In this document: positions 23,379 to 34,530 of the stretch, one piece after another
Position numbering within the stretch: position 1 is the first letter of the stretch
Layout of the letters: each line of letters opens with the position of its first letter
Assembly: GCA_964016875.1 (NCBI GenBank)
Contig: OZ024721.1
Coordinates: 2,485,001 to 2,549,000, forward strand
Direction: 5' to 3'
DNA: 64,000 bases
Source of the DNA: Fallopia convolvulus
Lineage: Eukaryota; Streptophyta; Magnoliopsida; Caryophyllales; Polygonaceae
Notes under the pieces: model-generated
Told to the model about the DNA's origin: nothing
Seen by the model: only the letters and a program-made list of their open reading frames with translations
The model's database searches: none
Translations under genes and position numbers: made by a program

Positions 23379-24241
23379 TGTAGGAACGTTTGTACTTAAG
23401 CGAGTCGACGACTCCTGCGAAGTCGTCGACTTCGAGTAATCACGTAGCAGAATAAACAAACAGGAAATAGTGTTACCTAATTGTAAACGACATTGTGATG
23501 TATAGAGGAAACTCCTTGAAAACTAACAAGTTTACTTAGAGAAAAACCACTCCCTTTCGAGCTTCTCACTCGGTCTGATTCCAAGAGTACTTAGACTTAC
23601 TTTATTGATTTCTTGAGTGTTTACAAAGTTCTCCCGTGTACAAGTTGAATCCCACAACCTTGAACCACGCTCTACATTTGTTTCTACACTCTCAATCTCA
23701 CGATATGCCTAAGAACACTTGACTACACCACTTGCACGAGTCCCATGCACAAGTCTTCTCTTTCTTTCTCACAAAATACAAGTTATGCTCAAGGTCTCCA
23801 CTTCTATCCTAAACACTGAATTATTTAAGCTAGAAGAAGAGAGATTTCGTGTGATATCATTTCCCATTTGGTTAAGGAAATGACATCCCACTCAATCTTT
23901 CCTAAATAACATGTAAGGTCACAAGAAATATCACATAAGAATCACGACATGATCTTTTGATTTTTGTACTTTTTTGTGATGATTTTCTCCTTTAATAAAC
24001 GCTCCAGCTGACCTGTAAACACTCCAACACGATCTGCGTATTCCTTCCAAAAATAGTTTTTCTGCTAGTTGTCCGTGTCAGTGACTTTGTCACATAAATT
24101 GATACCATTGACTCTCCATGAAACTTTTGTGTAACTGACTCTTGGAACCATCGAAACTAAAACTTCTAACTTGTTGGTTGCTTAACCTTCGGCTCGGTGT
24201 CCTTACGCTTGATCAAGTATGACATGTTGTAGGAGCTTTCA
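23379..24241 (-). repeat. 5' LTR of the copia fragment
   Basis: On the minus strand it runs from TGAAAGCTCCTACAAC to AACGTTCCTACA, that is TG...CA, ending directly at the primer site. A hairpin-forming pair, AGTCGACGACT (23403-23413) and AGTCGTCGACT (23421-23431), lies close to the primer-site end. Confidence 0.72.
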
Positions 24242-24599
24242 CCCACAGACGAGCTCTATGCCATCAAGTTATCATAATATGGTACTATTGGACCGAGCTG
24301 ATTGATAGGAGGGAAAAGACTTCGGCCGTCTATTTCCCACAACACACCGACCAACCCCGCCAGGGGAAGCAAAGGAGGAGAAACCAGGTTGCATCGAATG
24401 GTTGCAACGAATTCATGTATTGTGGTTGAAGGAACGATGATCTTTGAAGCTTCATATGCCAAGTTTATAAGGTAACTTTAACTGAATTTTGGTTTGCTTT
24501 GAATAAAAAGGTTATAAGGCTTATATCATTGTAAAAAAAGACTATGTTCTCGGAAATAATTCCTTACTTGGTTAACTAATCCCCCTCAATCCAACATAC
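24242..24599. other. Unassigned sequence between copia fragment and LINE
   Basis: A 68-codon minus-strand open frame at 24256-24462 (starting MAYEASKIIVPST) has more ordinary composition than its surroundings, but I recognise no family and see no extension on either side. It could be a captured gene scrap or chance. Confidence 0.3.
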
Positions 24600-24621
24600 A
24601 ATTACTCTTTATTACATTTAA

Positions 24622-25204
24622 TTGTGTTCTTCAGTAGGCTCTAAAGGGGGTCTTTGGCTGCTTATTTGTGAAAATACAGAAACTAGATTTTGTGTCCTTA
24701 TTCAGATATTTGTATTGCATAATATACATTACAAATATCTGAATCAAATTTTTATGACTGTTTTTGTCTATGCTCCTGCTCGAGAAGATAAAAAATTGGT
24801 TTTTTTAATCATCTCTCTACAACTATTTCTCAATTTCAGTTGCCTTTTTTCTTAATAGGTGATCTAAATGAAAGTTCTTCTTCTATCGACAAACTTTGGG
24901 GGTTCTCCTCCTTTATTAAGTTGATTTAATAGACTTCTCAATTTCCAAAATATATTTGGGTTAGTTGATTCTAAGTCAACTTGGTTCCCCTTTACGTGGC
25001 TTAAACGCTCTGTGGCTCTAGATAATATTTTTGAAAAACTAGATCGAGTCTTATGTCATCAGTCCTTTACTCATTTGTTTCCTTCTCGTTTAGTTCATCA
25101 CCATTCATTTACTACTTCTGATCATTGTCTTATAACCTTCTCTCTTGGTAGAACAAATTCATTATGGAAAATTTCGTTTCATTTTGAAAATACTTGGATG
25201 TCAA
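24622..25204 (+). pseudogene. LINE endonuclease domain, C-terminal part
   Basis: Frames read GGLWLLICENTET, VFVYAPAREDKK, then GDLNESSSSIDKLWGF and, in another frame, DSKSTWFPFTWLKRSVALDNIFEKLDRVLCH ending HHHSFTTSDHCLITF. These are the GDFN, FTW, ERLDR and SDH blocks of apurinic-type LINE endonucleases. Several stops interrupt it. The frame continues after the solo LTR at 29754 with NSSFHPLVSKAWS. Confidence 0.85.
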
Positions 25205-25744
25205 TGTAATATCCGCTAAATTCTAAATAAAATAAAATGGGTATTTATCCCAATATTTTTTTTTCTCTAAAATAGAGAACTTAATAAACTTTATAATCTC
25301 ATATTAAATTATAAAGAGATTATAGAAGTTTATTACAATGACAATTAAGAATTTCCGAAAATATATTATGCAAGTTGGATATCTATTTAAATATTTGCTC
25401 TTAAAAAGAGAGTTTATATATTTTTATAATTATCTTAATAAATTATAAAAATATTATAAATGTAATATCCGCAATATTCCAAGGTTTGTAAAACCATTAT
25501 AATATAATATTATAATCCTCCTCCATATAATAGCGGATTCATAATATAAATTATAACCCTTCTTCTCTATAAAAAGAGATTTTAAGTAAATTAAATAAAT
25601 AAAGTCAAGAAGGTATTATAAGGGTTATGAAGGAATAAAAACATTTAAATAAAAATAATGCTTTAATAATTTCGATAATTATTAAATAAAATAAAGGAAC
25701 AACAAGCTAATAATAGCACAATCAAAAATAAATAAAAAGAGGCA

Positions 25745-25826
25745 AGAGCCCGGGACACGAACCCGAGACCTCTTGTATCTCGCCCCTAATCACACACTCT
25801 CAATTCCGCTATGCTATTGTGACTTG
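25745..25826 (-). promoter_or_regulatory. tRNA-like RNA polymerase III A and B boxes inside the LTR
   Basis: On the minus strand TAGCATAGCGG (25806-25816) fits the A-box consensus TRGCNNAGYGG, and 42 bases on GGTTCGTGTCC (25753-25763) is one base from the B-box GGTTCGANNCC. Spacing is tRNA-like. The rest does not fold into a credible tRNA, so it may be a SINE head or a captured tRNA-related piece inside the LTR. Confidence 0.6.
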
Positions 25827-26096
25827 ACTATCCCTATTACAATTCTTTCAATTTTAAATAAATCCTATCTTCTTCTTCTAAGAGCACATCAGAATTGTGC
25901 CTGATGGATTTGACGTTAAACCAATGCATGCCAATTTCTTCTTCCAATCTCCATGTTGGCTTGCAAGACCATCCTATTGACCTCATCACCCCATGTCATC
26001 TTTGAAGAAGCACAACCCCCACCAATCCCTTTCAAGCTCCTCCTCTTTCAATGGTCAATTTCAACCATGGAGGATTGAAGAAAACACAAGTTTTGT

Positions 26097-26105
26097 CTAT
26101 AAAAG
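26097..26105 (+). promoter_or_regulatory. TATA box of the 4.55-kb LTR
   Basis: CTATAAAAGGGG followed about 30 bases on by a pyrimidine-rich leader (CTACTTCCTCTTTCTCCC) looks like the U3/R junction of the LTR. It gives plus orientation for the parent element. Confidence 0.6.
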
Positions 26106-26599
26106 GGGTTGGGATTTCAGTAGAAAACTCACATCATCTACTTCCTCTTTCTCCCTTGCAAAACTCATCTCTATCAAACAAAAATTCAGCCAAAGAGCCT
26201 TCAATTTAAATGCTGATTTTTTTTACAAAAACCTCAAAAAAACCCTAATTCGCCTTGCCTTGCCCCGCCGGACCACCACAAGTCACCGGACCACCACCTG
26301 CTGGCCGCCCAGTGTCGTGCGCCATCGCCAGGAGGCCGCCACCAGCCTCCCACCGTCGCTGCAGTCCGTCGTCTTTAGTCCTGATGTGCTCTCTGGTTTT
26401 GTACGTAAAAGCAAGAAGAAGAAGTGATGTCGGCTGGTGCTTTTGGGTTAATTTTGGGCTGCTGTTGGGCTAGATTTTAGGCCCATATGTCTAAAATTAA
26501 CCCACCAGAATTTTATTAAAGGAAAAAGTAGAAGGAGAAGCCCAAAAATTCGATCGTCTCGAAATCCGTGCCCCTTTCCGCTCTCGTTTTCGCTCGGTA

Positions 26600-28450
26600 A
26601 AATTCCCGACTCGTATTTTAATTTTTATCTTCTATAATATAATTTTACATATATACATTAATTATTTAAATAAATAGAATCAATATCATAAGTGGATTAT
26701 TAAAATAGGAATTAATTTTGGTAAGTCATTAATTAAATTCCAATAAATCATAAGAATAATATTGGAAGCATATTTGGTTTAAATATTGGAAAAATATTAA
26801 TTAGGCATATTCCTCTTTATTATAAAAGAAATAATATTTTTACCTTATTAGGAGCTTATTGTAATGAATAAAAGAAAATATGAGCTTGAGATCTTTTTAG
26901 TTGACGAAAAAGGATTAAATCTAATAAATATATTAAATGAGATCTTGATAGTTGGAAATATTATTCTAACCAATAGATAAAGTATTTATAATTTCTTATA
27001 TCATAATAAAATTTCAAGACAAGGTAATTGTAAATAATGTGTAAGAGCCCTTATAAAAGTATTGTTATAAAATCATTAGCATATGGATTATAGTTTTATA
27101 TTAAATATTAACTTTATAAAGAAATAATATTTTTCAAGTTATAATGTTGCATGTCTTAAACTATAGAGAATATCATGTTATATGAATTGAATTATAATAA
27201 TGATAGATATATTAAATAAATTCATTACTTAATAAAATATAAAGTTAGCATATCTCTAAGGGTAAAAGTACTACAAGATATAAGCTTTTATTATAATATG
27301 ATAAATGTGACTATAAAGTGATCCATGTTATTATATGGTTTTAGTTATAATATAAGGTAGTAATGATAAAATACTTATAACTATTCTAAATAATGATAGA
27401 GAGTTCTTATAAAATTATTGTCACAAAAGTGGTAGCCATGGACTATAATTGATATCAAATATTGGTTTTTATAAACGAATAATGTTAATAATAGTCATAT
27501 AACTAAAGTCATCATTTAAGGAAAATAATAGTATAATATATCTCTAAGTGTAGAGATTTTAAAGATATAAGTTTTTATTAAATAATTATGATAGATATGA
27601 TAATAGTTTGATATATAATAAGATAATAATATTACTAAGTTGTTAGGAGTTGCCTTATAAAAAGATATGTTAAAATAACTAAGATAATATATCTTGATCT
27701 AAGATATCACAAATATATGCTTTTGATTTTTTTTAATAAAGCCTTAAGACATTATTATATTAGTTTTTATAAACTAAAGATATGGGAGAATTTATGTAAA
27801 TAAGATAATAAGATTATTTTATTATTATACTAAGTTTTAGAAAGCTTTCCTTATAAGATATATATAGAAAGTTTCATTTTTGGAAAATACTAAGAAAGTG
27901 GCCTATTAATATTTTATCTCTATTTAATATGATTTTTATAACTAAACAAGGTCATACTAAAATAATGGATATTAATAAAATATTCTTTGTGGAGAAATTA
28001 ATATTTTAAAGTACTATATGGATATGATTGAAAATTAAGAAATATTATAATAACTCTAGGTTGAAAACATCTTAATAAGGTTGTAAAAGACTTTTATAAT
28101 CTTAAGGTTGAAATAAGTTCAAAAAATACCTTTATAGGTAAAATATTATATCATATGCTTTTTATAAGGTTGTCTTTGCTTAATTATATTAAGGAGTTAG
28201 CAAGTGAAATTAAAAGGAATATCTTAAGAAAAAGTAAATAAAGTATGACTTGGTTTCAAAATATTAGTGAATGAAATTAAAAAAAGGATTTTATAAAGGA
28301 TATTACAAATATAAAATAATAATAAGGAATATTATTATTTTATTCATCTCCACCTAAATTATTATTATAATAATTTAGTAATTAACTCTCTTATAAAAAA
28401 AGAATATAAGAGATATTTAAAACTTTAAAAGAATTAAAGAAATTCTTATT
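26600..28450. repeat. AT-rich low-complexity stretch in the LTR
   Basis: About 1.85 kb dominated by TATAAT, ATTATAA and AATAATA words with no coding frame. The related solo LTR at 7360-10100 has no counterpart of this length, so it accounts for most of the size difference. Confidence 0.65.
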
Positions 28451-29753
28451 AAAGTTCGTTCGTACCTCTCGTTTCGATAGGTCGAGTCTCCGTTCCGAGT
28501 AAAGTCAACGATTTTCGTTCGCTCGTTCGTACACAATCGTAAAAGCTAAGGCAAGTGGAATTTCCCCTTGCAACCTTTACATTCCATTCCGTAAAAATTC
28601 TCGATGTTGGGAACAACTTGTATGCTTAAGTAATTAAATGAACCTAGGAAATATCGAATGCTAGATATAACGACCCATTGATAGCATAGTTGCTTTATAT
28701 TCTTGTAATAGGATTATATATGCTAGTGTGGTTATTATCTTGATTGCTTGTGGTCTCGCTCAGAGATTTACTTTGAATAAACTAGAAAGGGGTGCGGGAT
28801 AGCCGAGACCTCTATATAACCTTACTAAGTCGTACGTCCATACGACTTTCGGGATCATGATCTCCATCCGCTCCGATTGCAAGGAGGGATTGTGCGCACT
28901 CCAACTAAGTGCCGGGGAATTGAAGTTCTCCCTCGGGTGGCTCGGATTATCCGTGTCCCACCACTCTCTATAAAAAAATCATTAACAAAGTCGAATATCT
29001 TTCGTCACTATACAAGATAAGTGCTAATGCACATTTAAGATACCAAAACCGGACCGGTCTCAAATGACCGATCCGGCTCTCGGTCCGCTCAGGGCGCGAG
29101 AGGTTTTCACTTGTATGAATTAATAAACGTTCCCAACATACTTTCGAAATCCTAAAGAAGTCTACAATCTAGTAGCTCTTCTATCGCTTATCGAGTTATA
29201 TTCGTCTAAGATATACTCTCCTTTGAACCATTAAAGCTCCACATAAACAAGCCTTATCGTATAGCCCATTCGTAAACACAACCTTACTATCTCTTTCGAC
29301 AAATTGAAATTACCGAAATACCCTCGGGGAGTTCCATTCCCGCTTGCTTAGTCTCTTAGACTAATTCTTCTTTTCCGCATGTTTGCCTGGCATTCTATCG
29401 CCCCTCGCGAATTATGTCAGAATCCAGGAACCCTAACCAGGCATGAAGTGAAGTGAAGGAAGATCAAGAACTTTCAAGATGTATTTATCATTTCATTTTG
29501 GTTTAGTTTCCGCTTTGTTTCAAGAACAAGATGGTTTTGCTATTTGATTTCGAGTAACTTTCAGCTTAAAGACAATGTAAGATGTTTTGTATGAACCAAG
29601 TCTCCTTCGTTAGCATCTTTTTCATGTTATGAATTATGTTTATTTCCGCATTATTAATGTTCTATATCATTCTAAAAGCCTTGGGTGACTTTGGACGGTA
29701 AAGTCTGAGGACACTGGCGGTAATACCCAATGTTGTAAAATAGGGGTGTTACA

Positions 29754-31419
29754 GTCAAACTCTTCTTTTCATCCTTTAGTCTCTAAAGCGTGGAGTTATC
29801 ACATGTCGGGTTCTTTTATGATTTGTTTATCTATGAAATTAAATATTTTAAAAAATATTCAAAAGTGTGGACTAAACTTCATATCTATAAACCTATAAAC
29901 TAAAACGAACTTGACAATTAATGCGTATTCAAATAATAAGATTTTTATAAATATCATTCAAACACACATCTAAACTTAAACATACGAGAGTACATCTTAT
30001 AAAACATAATTAGTATAGGTGGTTAATGTCCATGACTAAACATCCAGTCACCCATCCATTACTATTCAACAAGTTTAAATAAGAGCAATTAACCCCAAAT
30101 TCATTGCATCCAGTCACCCATTTCAATTCCAATGAATTATAAACCTAAAAGTCAAGACTGTTTCAAAATATAACATGTGTAAACGTGCGTAGCACGTTTA
30201 CACATGTTAATAATAATTTTGAATAATTGAAAATTTCGGAGCAACAACTCTTCACTCTCCAATATGATTTATTAATTGATCCTCTTAACAATAATGTTAT
30301 TACTCGATTGCAAAGCCATTTAAATGAGTATAATGCTCTTTTAGATTTTCAACATAATTTTTGGAAACAATGTGCTAAGATCACTCACTTACAAAATATT
30401 GATCGAAATACAAAATATTTCCAATCTATCTCTAAAATCTGTTCATATAAACAAATGATTCTTTCTTTCCAGACTCAGGATGGTGTGGTAGTTTTTTTTA
30501 TCATGAATCAAGTTCTAAAAATATCACCTCAGAACTTGCCCATAGGTTCTTGATTAATTCGTCTTGTTCTCTTAATAGGGCAGATCTAGATATTATTCCA
30601 AACTTAATTTCTGAATATGATAATCTTATGCTAATTAAAACTCCTTTGGCTATTGAAATTAAATCTACAGTTTTTGATTTTGCTCCGAATAAAACTCCAG
30701 GCTCGGATGTCTTATTGGTAGTTTTTCCCAAAAATATTGGCGTATTGTAGGTAACTCTGTAGTTTTGTCCGTTCATGCTTTTTCAATTCAGGACATATGC
30801 TTCGCTCTATTAATAAATCTTTCGTAATTCTTATTCCTAAAGTAAACTCACCTTTAACAATTAATCATTTCCGACCAATTATCCTTTGCAACACTATTTA
30901 CAAAATCATTACTAAATTATTAGCTAACCGATTAAAGAATATTCTTCCTGCTATTATTCATCCTCTTCAGGGGACTTTTGTCAAAGGTAGACTTATCTAG
31001 GATAATATTCTTATATCATATAATATTTTTCACGCTTTCCATAAAAAGAAAAAAAAGGAAAAAAAGGGTTGGATAGCTTTGAAATTAGATATGGAAAAGG
31101 CTTATGATAAACTTGATTGGAACTTTTTAAGTTAATTCTTCTTAAATTTGGTTTTCAGGATAAATGGGTTAGTCTTATCATGACTTGTATTACTACGTCT
31201 TCTTCTTCAATTCTTGTTAACAATGAGTCGGGGGACGAGTTTGCGCCTTAATGTGGTACTAGGAAAGGTGATCCGATTGCACCTTTTATTTTTATCATTG
31301 CTATGGAATATATTGCTCGAACCTTACAATTACAGGGTACTCTTGATTCTAAGTTTGTTGGTATTCAATTAGTTAAGAATGGTACATGTTTACCCTTCCT
31401 TACTTTAGCTGATGATACG
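29754..31419 (+). pseudogene. LINE linker and reverse transcriptase, N-terminal half
   Basis: After the endonuclease tail come KISEQQLFTLQYDLL, LDFQHNFWKQCAKITHLQNIDRNTKYF and, in RT, KTPGSD, INKSFVILIPKVNSPLTINHFRPIILCNTIYKIITKLLANRLKNILPAIIHPLQGTFVKGRLI, then KLDMEKAYDKLDWNFL and CGTRKGDPIAPFIF. These are the standard LINE RT blocks, with stops at several places. The catalytic motif reads LTLADDT and the frame is cut there by the tandem array; it resumes at 49794 with LIFANAS. An extra piece of about 350 bases at 29875-30222 also interrupts the linker. Confidence 0.88.
29875..30222. mobile_element. Small AT-rich insertion with a strong terminal hairpin
   Basis: LINE homology stops near 29875 and resumes near 30222; the sequence between is non-coding. 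Near its right end is a perfect 18-bp inverted repeat, TAACATGTGTAAACGTGC / GCACGTTTACACATGTTA (30171-30188 and 30192-30209) with loop GTA. Hairpins of the form ...GTGC-GTA-GCAC... occur near the 3' ends of many plant Helitrons, and TCTATAAACCTATAAACT near the left would suit a Helitron 5' end. A CTRR terminus is not seen, so the assignment is tentative. Confidence 0.4.
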
Positions 31420-32847
31420 TGAAAGCATGCATTTAGACATAGTTTAGGAAATGTTTACTTTCATGTTTTGAGTCTTTTTAGCTTAGTTTTGAGTTAGTTT
31501 TATGTTTGTTTCGTTTGTTTTCTTCGTTCGGTATCTACTCTTGTGTTGTGTGGATTTCATGCTATTCTGGATGGAGATTTAAGCATTTCAAGGATCAAAG
31601 CTAAGAGGAGTGTTTCATGGAGCCTAAGTGATGAAGGACAGAGCTTACAAGTGGTTGCTCGGTGCCAAGACGGAGCAAGAGCGGAAAAATGAAGAAAAGT
31701 CAGCCCAGCCGAGTACGTGACCAAGTACGTGGCCGGGTTCTCAACTACCCGACCGAGTACGTGACCGGGTACTTCAAATAATGTCGCTGAGACTGCAGTA
31801 ACTTACCTGACCGGGTACGTGGCCGGGTAGTAGGCCGGGTAGTTGCCCGTGTCGGGATTTGGGCCGAGTTTGCACTTTGTTTTGTCTCTCAAAACACTAT
31901 AACCCTAGTTTTATGAATTTTATGACGGATTTATTGTTTCTAGCCTCTCTTTTAGAGAGCCCTAGTTGGAGATTTTTTGGAGACTTTTCTAGATCTGTTG
32001 GGATTGAAGATTGAATCGATTTGCAAACAATTTGGTATGTTTATTGAATTTGATTTGTTTTCTTTGCTTCTCATGTCTAGCTAATTCTCTTATTCTGAGG
32101 TTGGGTGAACCCGATGATGAAGTAAGTAGATCTAAATTGTGATGTTTGGTTGAATGGAAACTTGATTGAAGTTTGATTTAATCATGGGTTGTTTTATGCC
32201 CTATTTGCTTTGCATATAGGATTCTTGTTATAATTTGAGACCGACCGGAGATAATTGTAATAGGATATTGATTTGACAGGTACCAAAACTTGGTTCTGAA
32301 TGAGATCCCTAGGTATTAAACTAGAGAGTTATTTATGCGACAATAACTTAATTTCTCTTGTGTGAATTTCAACTATCGTAGTAGTTCTAGGGTTGGATAA
32401 TTCTAGCGGAACGCGACATCGAATGCTGGGTTGTTTGTCCCTAGTCTCTAAAGAGCTTAAAGGGTCTAAAACTGATTAATCTTACACGACAACGATTATT
32501 AGTTGAGTCTAGGCACATTCACATATTTTCTGAAAAGAGATTTGTGTTGTTTTTAGATAGTGAGTTCCTTCAAACGACATTCAAGTTGAAATCCAAATAG
32601 GCATCACTTAAAATCTACTGAAACATCATTGTGGGAATCCTAACCTTGGAAGCTTTTCTCCACTGATATTTTCTAGTTAATTTCAATTACTTGTTAACCT
32701 TTCAATTCAATCATAAACTCTTTCTCTTATTTATTTGGCTTGATCTACTAGTTCGAATATCAATTAGTACTATAAAGTTCCCTGTGTTCGACACCTTGAT
32801 TACTACAACCGAACCGTATACTTGCGGTGTAGGAAAATAGCCTATCA
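31420..32847 (+). repeat. LTR1 (outer left LTR)
   Basis: Starts TGAAAGCATGC where the others have TGATAGCATGC, and ends AAATAGCCTATCA. It differs from LTR2-4 at about ten positions and by a 12-base deletion plus one missing base, all within its first 310 bases. From there on I find only one difference from LTR2. Confidence 0.95.
31706..31852. repeat. GTACGTGACCGGGTA-type motif cluster, LTR1
   Basis: Repeated units GAGTACGTGACC, AAGTACGTGGCCGGGTT, CGAGTACGTGACCGGGTACTT, CGGGTACGTGGCCGGGTAG and GGCCGGGTAG. The same cluster recurs at about 37346-37500, 42995-43149 and 48643-48797; those copies hold one extra 12-base unit. Confidence 0.85.
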
Positions 32848-32853
32848 AGTTTT

Positions 32854-32870
32854 TGGCGCCGTTGTCGGGG
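32854..32870 (+). other. Primer binding site, unit 1 (tRNA-Asp type)
   Basis: TGGCGCCGTTGTCGGGG pairs with the 3' end of tRNA-Asp with one mismatch. Identical sites are at 38503-38519 and 44152-44168. Confidence 0.88.
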
Positions 32871-33078
32871 AACTTTTCTAGTATTGGTTGTGTTCCACAA
32901 TCGGTAGATTAAGTCTTGTTTTATTTTTAATTTGTTTCTTTTTTGGTTTTGGTTTCAGTTTGTTCTCCTTCTTGTGAGAAGAACTCTGAGCGCTAGTGCA
33001 CTTAACAACTACGATTCTGAACCCGAGTATGCTTTTCATAGGAGAAGAAGAGAGCAAAGGGAAGTTGGAACACAAGCT

Positions 33079-34530
33079 ATGGAAGGCGATCAGGCAAATG
33101 CGCAACAACTATTATTGCAACAACAGTTGAATGCTCAACCACCTATGACATTGGGTGATTATGTGTTGCCACGCCATCAAGGACCCACAGCTGGTGTGGT
33201 CCGACCTCCAGTTCAGGCCAGAAATTTTGAGCTGAAGCCATCTCTGATTAATATGGTTCAACAGAATCAATTTGGGGGTCTACCTTCTGAGAATCCTCAC
33301 CAACACCTCAACACTTTTCTGGAGCTTATGGATACGGTGAAGATTCATGATGTTTCTAATGATGCGCTTTATTTGCGCACCTTCTCATTCTCTCTAAGAG
33401 ACAGTGCTAAAGCTTGGTTCAAGGCCCTACCTCATGGCACTATCACTACATGGGATGAGTTGGCCAAAGCTTTCCTGACCAAGTATTTCCCGCCTAAGAA
33501 GACTGCAGAGATGAGGAATCAAATCAGCTCATTTCAAATGAAGGATGGGGAATCTCTTTATGAAGGTTGGGAGAGGTTCAAGGAGCTCTTATTGTTATGT
33601 CCTCATCATGGAATAGACAAGTGGGTGCTTCTTCATACTTTTTACAATGCTGTTGACAACACCACCAGGTTGCTCATTGATGCCTCATCTGGAGGTACTA
33701 TTATGAAGATGAATGTTGATGACGCTTGGGATCAGATTGAGGATATTGCCCAACATACTCACTACTATAATGATGCTCAATCTATTCCAAGCTCTAAGAG
33801 ATCAGCTGGGCTTTATGAGGTTGATACAGAGACTTTGCACCAGGCACAGATTGAAGCCATGAATCAGGAGATTAAGCAGTTGAAATTAAAGATGAATGGC
33901 TCTCCCGTCTCTACTAATGGAAGTCCTTCTCAAGCTATTTCAAATGTTGTTTGTCAGTTTTGTGGAGCTAGTGATCATACCATCAGATCTTGCCAATTAT
34001 TTGCTTCTAAGGAGGAGCCACATGAGGAGGAGGTGAGATACATGAATAATTTTGACAAGGGGCCTAGGAATGATCCCTACTCTAATTCCTACAACCCTGG
34101 TTGGAGAAATCACCCCAATTTCTCTTATAGGAACAATCAGTCACAACAGCAAGTACCTCATGGGTTTCCACCAAGAGCTCCACTGCACCCAAACCAAGAG
34201 GCTCAACCCTCCCAAAAGCCTGCATGGGAGATTGCTATTGAGAGCCTTGCCACCTCCATGAAGACGCTAACAGAAGAAGTGAGAGCTCAAGGGAAGAATT
34301 TGAAGATCATAGAACAACAAGTGGCTCAACAAGCTTTGAATGTTCCTAGACCTCCTGGTCAATTGCCTGGGCAACCTGAAGTCAATCCTAAGGAGCAATG
34401 TCGGGTTGTCATTCTAAGGAGTGGAAAAGAGCTTGAAGAGCTCCCACCGGTGAAAAATGGAGTTGAAGAAAAGACAACAGAGAAGCCATCTAATGATGAA
34501 GAACCTAAATATGTTGCTCCCCCACCTTAA
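33079..34530 (+). CDS. Gag, unit 1
   Basis: From the first ATG the frame encodes 483 residues. The same frame is open about 147 bases further upstream without an ATG, with Gag-like sequence (NNYDSEPEYAFHRRRREQRE) that follows TTTTGGTTTCAG, a possible splice acceptor, so the true start may lie in a spliced leader or be non-AUG. The Gag domain has LKPSLINMVQQNQFGGLPSE, FSFSLRDSAKAWFKALP and FLTKYFPPKKTAEMRNQI. A zinc knuckle CQFCGASDHTIRSC (C-x2-C-x4-H-x4-C) comes about residue 300, followed by a Pro/Gln-rich tail with PGQLPGQPEVNPKEQ. The product would form the particle that packages element RNA. The frame ends at TAA in a place where related elements have a Tyr codon. Confidence 0.9.
   Translation: MEGDQANAQQLLLQQQLNAQPPMTLGDYVLPRHQGPTAGVVRPPVQARNFELKPSLINMVQQNQFGGLPSENPHQHLNTFLELMDTVKIHDVSNDALYLRTFSFSLRDSAKAWFKALPHGTITTWDELAKAFLTKYFPPKKTAEMRNQISSFQMKDGESLYEGWERFKELLLLCPHHGIDKWVLLHTFYNAVDNTTRLLIDASSGGTIMKMNVDDAWDQIEDIAQHTHYYNDAQSIPSSKRSAGLYEVDTETLHQAQIEAMNQEIKQLKLKMNGSPVSTNGSPSQAISNVVCQFCGASDHTIRSCQLFASKEEPHEEEVRYMNNFDKGPRNDPYSNSYNPGWRNHPNFSYRNNQSQQQVPHGFPPRAPLHPNQEAQPSQKPAWEIAIESLATSMKTLTEEVRAQGKNLKIIEQQVAQQALNVPRPPGQLPGQPEVNPKEQCRVVILRSGKELEELPPVKNGVEEKTTEKPSNDEEPKYVAPPP

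Larger units (their letters stand above)
22480..24241 (-). mobile_element. 3'-truncated Ty1/copia element (5' LTR, primer site and gag)
   Basis: On the minus strand an LTR (23379-24241) is followed by an initiator-Met primer site and a copia gag. Nothing of protease, integrase, RT or the 3' LTR follows; the homology ends near 22490. No target duplication can be checked because one end is missing. Confidence 0.8.
25205..29753 (+). mobile_element. Solo LTR, 4.55 kb, Tekay/Del-like chromovirus
   Basis: Starts TGTAATATCCGC, ends GGGGTGTTACA, flanked by GTCAA (25200-25204 and 29754-29758). The right-hand 1.2 kb (for example AAAGCCTTGGGTGACTTTGG, ACTGGCGGTAATACCC and GTTGGGAACAACTTGTATGC) matches the reverse complement of the solo LTR at 7360-10100, so they are one family, but this copy is 1.8 kb longer. 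A TATA box and leader lie near 26.1 kb, and 26.6-28.45 kb is an AT-rich stretch. The internal region and second LTR are gone. It interrupts the LINE endonuclease. Confidence 0.9.

Noticed and set aside
24256..24462. 68-codon minus-strand open frame as a host exon
   Set aside because: No splice context, no extension and no recognised family; kept only as unassigned sequence.
25993..26473. Open frames suggesting a host protein (Ser-rich, then Pro/Arg-rich)
   Set aside because: They lie inside a TG...CA solo LTR with a 5-bp duplication, just around its TATA box and leader, and match no family.
32932..33078. Leader frame upstream of gag (starting with a non-ATG codon) as a secreted or membrane protein start
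   Set aside because: The hydrophobic stretch comes from a T-rich run before a possible splice acceptor; no ATG is present, and Gag-like sequence begins only after it.
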